Below are positions 28,801 to 40,800 of a stretch of 64,000 nucleotides of DNA, in pieces. The stretch spans positions 30,529,851 to 30,593,850 of the forward strand of contig NC_079877.1 in NCBI RefSeq assembly GCF_029227915.1, in the 5' to 3' direction. This DNA is from Hydractinia symbiolongicarpus. Taxonomy: Eukaryota; Cnidaria; Hydrozoa; Anthoathecata; Hydractiniidae. The notes below the pieces were generated by a model. The model was not told the DNA's origin. It searched no databases and worked only from the letters and a program-made list of their open reading frames with translations. A program made the translations under genes and the position numbers. Position 1 is the stretch's first letter, and each line of letters begins with the position of its first letter.

Positions 28801-31800
28801 TAATTTCTTTTCGGTTAGATTGACAACAGGAACTTGACTTGTCTTAGGTCTCACATTACCAACGACTTTGACTACATCAGGATGTTTTGTTAAATATTCT
28901 TTGAGTTGTCGAAACAATAACTCCCGTTTAAACTCTATCTCAGGATTTGCATGATTTGAAGTGGATGACTGTGTATTCTTTGAATGGTCAGAGGGCATTA
29001 CATTCGTACCTTCTTTATCTTGATTTTCTGTCTTACTACTTAAATGATATTTACTTGCGGAACCAGTGTCCAACAGGCTTCCATTACTTGAATTTGAGGT
29101 CTTCTCACCAACAGACGTTTTGGGAAATGATAATTTTCCAGCAGACTGTAGTGCACTAACATGCCGAGACTTCAGATGAGAAAAATAATCATTAATTTCT
29201 TTTGCTAAGTCAGGATTTGACAAAGATTGCTCAGAAGTGGTATCGCTATAACCAATTTGATTTGATGTATCAGTTATTAACGGTGGTGGTGAGATGATGG
29301 TATCACATTTTGGTGGTAATGTATTCGCTACATCTCTTTTGATTACAATGGGTAGAGCTCCCGTAGAAGCAGATATAATATTTGGAGGATCATTGTTTGG
29401 CATTGTTGGCATCACATTACTTCTAACATGAAGCAACTGATTGGTTCTATCATCGCACCCCGAGACAGAGATTTGAGCATACCTTTGATGAATGACTCTT
29501 GGTTTCGCGAATTCCAGCGGGGTCACAACGTTCCCGATAATGGTCTTAGTATAAAGGTTATTTGTATTAATACATTGGACTATCCTCTGATGATTCGATG
29601 CGATTTCTTGTGGCAATGAAATAGTTAAAGCACTACCTACGTTGCTACGAGGTGTCACAGTCGCAAGAACTGGCGTCAAGCCATTAAATGTGTTTGTCAT
29701 AGCTATCACCGGCAGAGTAGAGTATGTGGTAGACTGCTTTGGTGCAATATTTATCAGCTTTGAGGCATGTTGTAAGATATTTTCATTTAGCACTGTCTTT
29801 TTAGCTGGAGAATTTTGTTTCGTAGTCAATGCTTCCTTAAATGGATTAACCATTATTTTTGTTCCAATTCGGCTTCGATCAGTCATTTTTAACACAGTAA
29901 TATCACCTTTTTGTTTCTTTGGGCTAAGCAATATATTCGGCATAATAAACTGCTGGCTTTTAACAACAGGATGTTTGACAGATACAATATTGATAGGAGA
30001 CATTGTTTCATTTGATGAAAATTTATGTAATACAGACTTATCTACTGGTAAAATTGTTTTGTTTGAAACTGTCTGTAAAGTAGGTGATGCAACATGATGT
30101 ATACTAGCTTGCGATTGCAACTTGATCAATGGATTTGAATTAGATGATACAATAGAAATAGATTTGCGGTTAGCTTTGTAGCTATCTGCAGAAAACATTT
30201 TTGGATGCGCATGAGCAGATGATGTAGTTAAAATAATCGTTTTATCTAATACTGTATTGGAAGAAAATTTATTAGAAATAACGGAAGCAGAGCTGGACAT
30301 ACCAACTAAGTTTTTTAATGACATCGAATTTGTACTGGCAACAGATGCTGAAGAAGTACGCATTGATGGGGTGGTGTTTAATGGAGATCTTGTGCTAACT
30401 GCAGATGTGGAGGCTACAGTCAAACCAAAAGGCTTGTGAGAAGGGCTTTTCATAGATTGAACAACGTCCATAAATTGATGAATTGTTGCTTCAGGACATA
30501 TTTTTCCACTTGTCTTTGTAACGTTGTTTGGGTCAGTATTCGTGAAATCAATCATAACATCTGGATGCACACCACTTTCTTCTAGCAATGCACTTGATTG
30601 TTCAGGTTCTGCTGTTTTCACCTCCTTTGTTGAATCTTGATTTAATGGAATCTCATTTAATGGCTTCTCACAGTTTCGAATTTTATTTAATGATGCGGAT
30701 ATGAGTGATTTAAGTTTAACTTGTGATTCTGTTGTTTTCTTTACAATAATATTACAATCTGTCTGGCGTGAATGTATTTCTTTCGAATTGGAAGTTACCT
30801 TTTCCACTTTTTTCAAGTTATATACCTTTTCTCCTATTCTTGTCTTATTATGAGTTGAATAAAAATTGTGGTCACTGCTCAAAACTTTGTTTTTAACAGA
30901 TAATTTATGCTTTGATAAAAATTCTTCATGACTCAAGTATACATATTTTCGTAAAGCATTGCATTTTTCACAGGATTCTTTAAAACCAATCTTTCTCTTT
31001 ACTCCCTTTTTTTGACCTGGCAAGGTGCCATGTTGGTTGCATTGACAGGTGTTTTCTTGAGTCAATTTTGTCCATTCCACCTTGTCATGACAATACGTAA
31101 CACTCTCTTCCACAATTTCAGTTTCATTTTTTTTCTCAAGTTCTTCTTTTTCTTCAATTTGGTTCAAAACATCTATTTCACAAATATAGTTGCATCGCTG
31201 TAGTGGATCTTGCGTGCTCCAAAACAGACGTTTACCTCTATGAAATAAAAAGCGTTAATTTTCTTTTTCATTGCATAGATTGTTACACAACCTAATAAGT
31301 TAGCTCATTAGAAAATACTTAGAGAAAAAAAATGGTCAAAAATTAAAAAAATGTCTTTGCATGTTTTACTGGAAAAACCTCATCCACATACACAAAATTG
31401 TCATTTTCTTGGTCTTTTTTTCTTCATGAATGTTATAGCAATGTCAAATTTGGCATTTTTTAACAAAAACGCACCAAGTACAGGCGATCATACAAAACAT
31501 AAATTTTACACACTCAAATTTTCAGTAACCTAAACAAAACTAGGCTTTCAATTAAATTTCGAATTTAATGAAAACTTATAATAAAATTTATTAATCCAGG
31601 GCTATCAATAAGGGGAAAGACTTGCCCAATTCTGAGAAATGAGAAACTAGCTGAGCCATTAATTGCTCCCCCAATTCCAAAAAACGTTTTTCTGGCTGAT
31701 CAATATCAATTCATCTCACATGGAAATCAATGTTCTCCTTCTTATTATTTACAGTAAGAAAGAACCAAAATTTGTAAAAAAAGATAAAATAAAATAGATA

Positions 31801-34800
31801 AAACAGACTTTGTGATATAATATGTGTTTATAAACTTATTCTATTTATTCAAATTGCTCGCCCAGTCTAAATTATTGTATCTTGGGGGAGTGATTTATTG
31901 CTTGGGTGTTATTTTCTTATTGATTGGCTTGTAATCTATAACCTAATTACCTATAGCCAACAGGAGCAAGCAATTTTTTGATGTCTGATTTGTCATTTAG
32001 TGAACCAAGTGATTGAAGAGAAAATGCACCACAGAAAAGTCGAATAAAATTTGGATTTAATCCTCGTTGAACTCTCTTTAAGGATTTAAATCTTGCAAGG
32101 TCTACCAATACTCTTCGAGATACAGCCAACTCCTTTTCAGATAGTATCAACTATAAAAAAAGTACCAAACTACTTTTTATTTCACACCCAATTTATCACT
32201 CTCCAGTCATCATTACATGTTGAAAGAGACAGATAAAAAATTAAACTTAATAAAATCCTAAAACACTATAATAAATTAACTCGTACTGGTTTTTCTAACA
32301 AAATCGTTAATACTTGTGAAGAATAAACTTTACATAAAATTATGAAAAAAACTTCTTCTGGAATTTTTATGATGCATGACTATCTGAATCACAACCAAAC
32401 AACTTTTGCCCCAAGCCAATTTTATTACGAAACACAAAACTTGCTTTGCACTTAACAGAAGAAACTCTCTGCTTACATTCACATTTGCTTTCGATGCATG
32501 CAGCTGACAAAATATCTTTTTGTCATCCTGGAATATCACATCACTCTTTCTAAACAAACAAATTCAACTCATGAACAACAATTTCAGACAACGAAACTAA
32601 ATTTCAGGCAAAATCATGTTATATTTTTTAACACACTTACATGGCGCATATAAAATGGTAACTTTTGGAACATTTTAGATGACAGCAGCCAATAGATGCT
32701 CCCCATTGGTCACAATACTCACATTTCTAAAGTGAAAAAGTAAATGAGAAAAGCAAAAAGTATTTAAATACAAAAATAAACAAACAATAAGTTTACAAAC
32801 TGCTTAAAGCGATGCATAAATAAAGTTTACCAGTTTATTTCCTCTTTTTAGAGCATCGTTAACCTGTTTAAGTCTGCCATCTTCATCTTCGTACACCTCT
32901 GCTGACCATAGTGCACAATTAATATGCACCCACTCATTCATGCCACAATATAATAGTCGACCAGCTCCATACTCACTACCGTCACCACATGTTGCACAAA
33001 ACAAACATCGCCGGTTATCCTAATGTAAAAAAATAAAGTAATGCATTTAACCCTAAAACAAACAAAAATAACATTAATGAGAAATTAATTAAGTGAACAT
33101 ACTTCAGTTTTCTGGACATTTTTAATATCAATCATGTCTTTGCAAGATTTCTTTTGCAATGAAACATAAATATGGTCATGAATCAAAGATTTTTCTTGTC
33201 CATTGAATTTAATTTCAACTTTAGTAATACTGTCAGCTATGCTATAAAAATAGACACCAATCAAAATATCAAACCAAGACGTTACCAAGAGTGAAGTGGA
33301 GTGACAGAGATTAAATCATAAATAATGCAAAGCAATACTTACTCGCTTTTAGTCGGGGAAGAAGTCACTTTTGTTTCTGAAATGTCAGATGAACTATTTG
33401 AAGAAAACCATGGAAAAATTGTCTTGATTCCCTAAAAACAAATAATGCATAACAAATTGCTATAAGAGGTAATAAACAATGAATTTATATGTTTATTAAC
33501 GTATTTATACGTTTTGATCAATTGATTGCAACTCTTCCAGAACATTACTTATTGTCACATTACATTATTGTACATGCTTAGCAATAATAAAAGGCAAGCA
33601 AAAATAGCAAACTTGGTGTAAAATAATACCTACCTTTTCAAAATTGCTGAGTAACGCAACTCCATCAGGGAATATTCCCATGCTTACATCACACACAGAT
33701 GACTCCTTTATGTTTCTACAAAGCTGTTTAAGTGCTTCAAACATGAGAATATAAAACTCATTAATACATGTATATTCATGGTTTTGTAACGTATTAAACA
33801 AAATGTCAAAAGTTTGAAGACATGAACAGATGCCTTGATTATCTGATAATCCTCGTTTTAACATTTTGTAGTCTCTATGTGATACCAAATCATAATAAAT
33901 CTAAAAAAAAATTGAAACTGAAAATTCCAAATTTGCTAACTTGAATGATTTATAGGATATTGCAATTTTATTTTATTCTTTTTGTTTATTTTTTTTTTTT
34001 TTTATTCACCAAGCTTAAGAAATAATTGTCAAGAGTAATAAGATATGTCAACTTAGTTCAAGATGAAACACGGACAAATTGCAGTAATTTTAATTTTAAG
34101 TTGAGTGGCTCCACTGACACAACTAAAGGAAACAAATTTAAACCAATCTTATTCTGGTAGTCATAGTGAAAAAAGCACAGAACAGAAATAGACTTTGCTT
34201 TGGCCATTTCAGTGCAAACAAGTTAAAGTACAGATTTTAAAACTTAATAAATCAATTACCTTGAGAAAACCATTATGCATTTCTACTTTGACTTCCTTGT
34301 ACCATGCTGAATGACTTTTATCGTGTCCAGTACATAATTTACAAACATAAGGAATGTTTTCAGGAAGTTCAGCTAATATCTCATAGTCATCCACATTAAT
34401 ACCTTCGCATTCCATATGTATCCATTTTTCACATTTAGAACAAAACATCATTTTCAATGAGTCATCGTCCTCATTATAAATTTTTTCACACACAGGACAA
34501 TAATTTGAACGCTTCCAGTTGTATCCGCAGTCTTCACACATGGAGAAATTGTAAGTCCATTTTGAAGTCCTTTGCTATAAAGTTTTTAAACAGATAATTA
34601 ATATTAATTGTAGTAGACTAAATTTGTACATAAAATTACAGAGAGAACAAAAAGTAGGAACTTACCTTTCCTGCTGTTCGGCGGTTACATTTGATGCATT
34701 TTACACACTTTCCACACACCTGAAATTATTACAGATTTTTAAGTTGCTTGTAAATCTTATTTTACTTTACTTTTCTTTTTTAAAAAAAAAAGAAAGAATT

Positions 34801-37800
34801 TTGAAACAAAAATGTGACCAAAATTATTGTTCTGCAGTACTTTAAGGAACACTCATGACAAATTAATAAAGATATTAAATCAAAAACAACCAATGCATAA
34901 GGCACTGGTAACAACCTTAAAAATATGTTGAAGTGACGTTTCTTTTGAGGAGCTTGTTTTACCCCCTGCTTTATTATGAACAGCAGCAGCCATGGGCGTC
35001 AAGTAAACAACACGAAGGATATCTTACCCAAGTTTCTTCAACTCCTTCAGTGTCTTTCTGATAATATGGTCCTAGACATTCTGCATGGTAACAATCATGG
35101 CATTTGTCACACATCAGTAAGTTTTCTTTCAGTCCACACACAACGCAACGTTTGCAGCGGTCACAACACCAGTTGACTTTGCTGACAGGTTCAACATCCA
35201 AACAATACAAATGAAAAGATTCACAACAATATGTGCAAATCAACATCTAAAGACACGCAACGGCAAATGTCAAAATACAGAGTATACAAAACTAATGCAG
35301 CAAAACTTGTGAAAGCAAGTTAAAGTTGTAAAAACGCCCGTAAAGGTTTTAATTTTGAGCTCAATAGGAATAATCCCCACCCTGTAAAGAGCAGATTTAC
35401 AAAAATTAAATATTTTTAGTGCCTTAGACATTTATGGACATGTGTGTGTGCATTTAAAAAAGAAAAGAATAAAGATTCAGATCGAAATGTATGTCTGAAA
35501 TATGTAAAGGCAAATTATATAAACAAAATAATCTAGAAATAAAAAAATTATAAAATTTTGGAGTTTTAAAATAGTATTTATATAAGCTTTTAACACAGCT
35601 TTTATACTTCTCCACACTTTTTCCTCACCTTTTCTTCCCCAGCACTTCCACATAAGAAACACAAATTCCTCAAACTTATTTCTCCAGAATCAATAGTGCA
35701 TAAATGGTGACCGGCTATCCATGCAGCATCCTCGTTAGTATCGTGAGGCCATGGTAATTTGACAACAGTTTCAGGACCACAAGGTAATAAAGGCAATGAA
35801 TTTAGACGATCAGGAGAGGATTTCTGCTTCATGAGTTCATTCATTGTGCTTCTAAGTTTGGGCTTAATAGGAGACATTCCAGTAAAAACATCTGAACCTG
35901 CAGAAGTATTTAAATTTTTCTTTTTCTTTTGAAGCACTTTGAATTCAACTTGGGCATGGTCCTCGGTAGCATCATTACTATCTTTGATATGATGCAGTGC
36001 GTCCGACACAAAACTTACTTCAACCTTTTCTGAGGCTTCGTCACATTTAGAAAGATAGTCATCTTTTCTACTACCTTCACTCGGTCCTATAAATAAACAT
36101 GTAATACACAAGGAAATTGTTATTTCCACTGTTATTCAACCACTTTTATCATCAACACTAAAAAATATCTAATTTGTGACACAGTAGTTTTAAAATCAAA
36201 AAATGGAATCAAGCACCTATGCTAAGAATGTATGAATATGAAACCAAGACAACGTTGATGCACAGATATTCAGTTTACTGCACTTATCCTTATGGTCATT
36301 TTTTTAAAAAAACTTGATTGAAATCGGAAAAACATGTTGGCAACAAAAATTGAAAGTATTGACAATGCTCCAGACAGCTCACAGTGAAATCATATCTAAC
36401 AACTATGTAACATTTTGTAAAGAAACAACAAAGCAACCTTTCTCTTTGTGTTTAATTTTTTTTGTAGGCTTTCCCTTCATGAGTTTTTTCATCTTGACTT
36501 TGATGACTGGTCCTATGATAGGTTTACTACATCTTCTTGTCCTAAAAGTATTGATCAACAATTTGATTGACCACACAATACACATGGCAGGGTGCAAAAG
36601 ATTAGGCAAAGAAGCATTGCTCTTCACATCTTTGAAGAAAATAATAACCTGTTTGTGATCATGTTTAAAAATGTTTGCTCTTTAGGGATCTCTACACTTT
36701 CACAATTTTAAAATGATTCACAATTGTCATGTGAAAAGATGTGAAGGTGAAAAACACTTAAATTTTGGAAATTTAATTTCTGGACATATTTTTTCATTTA
36801 ATATAGCATTTCCTCTAATAAGAATAAAAATTCTCAGGAGGTGCTTACTACAGGGGTCGCTCATTAGAAGGAGGGCACTTTGAAAATTTTTAAAAAATTT
36901 TATTAGAAAAAATGAAAACAGCGTCCACCACTAAAAAAGTGTTTTCTTCTAATAAACACTAGATTTCTACTTCATCATTATCATTTTTGCCAATAACACT
37001 GGTCACCAATTAGACATCAACTTCCTATTGTTATTTTTTGCACACCTTGCTTTGTTTGGATATCCATACAAAAAAGGAAATGCCTCTGCAAGTAGTATAT
37101 ACATTCCTATAGACATCATTTAATATAAAATGAACTATTTAAGAAACAAATATTCTCTGTTCATGTGAAACTAATTGAACAATGATCACTTTTGCATCAC
37201 CTCCTATCCAAGACAGTAATTGACTTTTAAAAAATTAACAACTATAACACCAGCCAGGTAAACATTGAACAGGTACAAATTGTGTAAATGCAATAAAAAC
37301 ACACTCACCAGCAAGGAAGAAGTCTAATTGAATGACCCTTAGGATTTCTAAAATAAATACAACAGAAATTATTTCACTGCCCATATAAAGTATATCTCCT
37401 CCTCCTCCCTCCTCCCTCCCAATACACTTCTTCTTTTCAAGGGTGATGATTTTTCTCCAAGAGTTAGTTTGTGGCTGCAAGATTTTAGCTACGAATGTGG
37501 GAAAGGGATTTAAATAAGTGACAGGGAGGTAGCATTAAAAAAAAGGATTTGTATTTTTGTTGTATTATAAAGAAAAAAGTGGTATATAATTCACTTTTTC
37601 TTGAGTCATATTAATCAATGAAACAGTTTAAGAGAATAAAAAGTGTTTGTAGCTTCCAAAAAAAAACTAAATTACTAAATTAAAATCTGAGTCCTTCCTT
37701 AAAGTTTAAATAATTTACTTTTAATGCTTCCCCGCAGTAAAAAACAAGTTAGTTTCATAAGAAAGATTTCGAAAAGCTGTATACCAATCCCTGACCGATG

Positions 37801-40800
37801 TATTTCATAGGCTATAATATAATCACAAGTACTAAACAGTTGTTTTAAGAAGTCAATTAAAAAGGGTGTACAATATCAATAGAAACATCTCTTTCAAAGC
37901 ACTTGTTTTAAAAAAAATTTTGAGTCACCTTTAAATATCATTCTTTCCCTGGTACATGTTTTTTAAACCTAAATTCTGGCAAGTCAAGCAAATGAAGAAA
38001 TCGCAATGGGGTTAAAACTTTTGTAGTATTACCACCATCAAATTCAATGTTGCATTAAATGTGTGTTAGATGTACTTTTTGAAATTAAAAAAGTTACTTT
38101 AATTTTCATGTGCAAAATTGGGGAATTAGCCTGTTACTCGTGAATTTTGATACAAAACAATAACATTTTAATCAAGGGCTAGACACTAAACATACAGGTA
38201 AATAATCATAAGTTTTAATCCTTGTGAAAATTGATTTGCAAAATAAATTTCTGACATTGAAGTAAATATTTTTATCAAAAATTTAATGTTTAAAGTTTAC
38301 TATATTCATTAAAGGCAAGGGACTGTCAAGAAATAAATAGTTTTTTTTTAATATTTTTTAAAAGTAATTTAAAGAAATCTGTAATAAATAATGGATGAGT
38401 TGTTACTTAAAGCACATCACTCATGCTGCTGTTTCTCACAGGACTTATAAAGATTCTCAATACACCCCATTCCCAGCCTTACTCATTCCCAGAAAAAAAT
38501 ATCTCAAAAATAAAAACAAACTACAAGTTACTGGTTGCATTTTGTGGGTGACAGAGAGCATGTCTTGTTTAGCTGTATAAATGATTTTGGATATTATATT
38601 TAAAGGTAAAAAGTTTTTTCAACATTATCAAGAAAGCTACTTGCTGATGACCACAACCCTATGTACTGAGACATATCTCTTTGTTTATGATCTGCTTCTT
38701 TTTAAAGGATAGTGAGGATCATTTCCAATAACACAAATACGCTACTTCAATATTGACAATGACACCAATGTATTATCCTGGAATGTGATAACATTTCTTG
38801 TGTTATTACTCCAGATTTTAAAACATAACACATAACTTATAATATTTTAGGTGACCGAAACCATTAAATTGCAATGAAATACGAAGACATTATTTACTAC
38901 TACATAGCCCCATGCACTGGCTTGTTGATCACAATCTTTAATGCTTTAAACATTTATGTGATTATGAAATTGAGAGTAAATGGCAATTTGACTGTATCCA
39001 AAATATTTATTTTAAACTTGTCTTGCTCAGATCTGTCTGTTGGTATAATGATGATGCTTACGCGAGCTGTGGAGTTGCTGAACATGCGAGTGTATAGTAA
39101 TCAAAACCAAGCATTACATGATATCAAATCATTCATGTTTAGGTGTCTTGTGCAAATCTCTGTGTTCTGCTCTATATTTAATCTGATTGCCTTAACAGTG
39201 GATCGCTATCTTGCTGCATGCCACCCACTTCAACACAGACTTTACACCAGAAGCATTGCTATTAAAATTAGCATTTCCACATGGTTTGCCTCAATCAGCA
39301 TTATCCTTTCAATATACTTCATCCTATTGTTTAAATATCCAGCATACATGCAATATCTATCAATGCCGATATCTTTCTGTATCTATGCAGCACTTTTAAT
39401 TTTTGTGTTCACTTATTATAAAATTTTTTCAGCAGTAAGAAAAAGCAAGATGGTTGTTCATATGGCACGAACAGAAAAAAAGATGACAAACAGCAAAAAG
39501 AAAACCCAAAGAGAGGAGATCACAGTGTTGAAAATTGCTATTATTAAAGTGGTCTTGTTTACTTTTTGTTGGTTACCATACTCTGTTGTTCTAGTGATCA
39601 AATTAACAGACAAATGTAAAAACTGGAAAAGCTGCAAAAAATTATCATATACAGCATTTTCTCTTGTCTTGTTAAATTGTTTACTTAATCCAATGATTTA
39701 CATTTACCACATAAAAAAACAACTCAGAAAGAATATTGAAAAAATTCTGCCATGTTTTAAACACGGAACTAAACAATGTAAAAATATGGAAGTCATGTGC
39801 AGTAAAAGTAATCCAGGGACAATTGTTGCACAATGAAACAATTTTGTTATGATCCTAATGAACTTTACATATTTCGGATCAACAGAGTTAGTGAATGGAC
39901 TAAACGAACTAATTAAAGGTGACAGTTATGTAGTACTTTATTTAAAAAAATATTAACTCAATGGTGGAAAATGAATTGCCAATATATTTTGAAAAAATTA
40001 CAAATGAGCAAACTAGTTTTTTTTTTAGATGGATACACTTAGTCACAACCTGAATGCTACAAACTTTGAAGCTATTTCCCTACCTTTTGAATAATTTTTA
40101 TGTACCTATCAGAAAAAAAATATATTCGTGTTTTACAAGCTAGCAGTTGACAGTATTTCATAGGGATATTTGTGAAATCTTCTTAGATATACTAACATAT
40201 ATAGCCAGGCCTATCAATAAGGGGAGAGCAATTGCTCTTGCACACGCAAAGAATTGCCCAATTCTGAGAAATAAGAAACTAGCTGAGCCATTAATTGTCT
40301 TTGTAATAAAATATGCGTTTATAAACTTATTCTATTTATTCAAATTGCTCGCCCAGTTTAAATTATTGAAGCCTTGGGGGAGCGATTTATTGCTCAGGTG
40401 TTATTTTCTTATTGATAGGCCTGTATACCATTATGTTTAAGAGAAGTCCTGCAGTGAAATTTTAAGAATACTGACTGACAATTGTAGAGTTATATATATA
40501 TAATATCAATTTCCTTACCTGCAATGCTTACATTCACCACAATCAATTTCTTTGCGACAACTTTCGCATTCCTTGCAAAATGTGATTAATTCATTCTTCA
40601 TATTAGCAAACTTTAAAACGCCATTCACTTTTACAGCTTTCATTCTTTTCGTATCAGGACAGGCATCGGTAAAGGAAAAACTTACTTTGTCTTTCTTCTG
40701 TGTAATTCTGTTTAAAGGTTTTTGTGTTTCTAATACACTTGTGTTATGGATTTTTTCTGAAACTTGTTTTTCTTTTTCGTGAATATTTTTATTATTAGAT

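Noticed and set aside
29642-30097. 151-codon plus-strand open frame
   Set aside because: It is antisense to the KMT2 central exon, which is in frame with conserved domains at both ends.
37950-38060. Open stretch on the minus strand ([18 protein letters not shown]) as a missing CXXC exon
   Set aside because: It has no AG acceptor at its start and no good donor, and including it would break the phase that exons 4-5-6 already satisfy.
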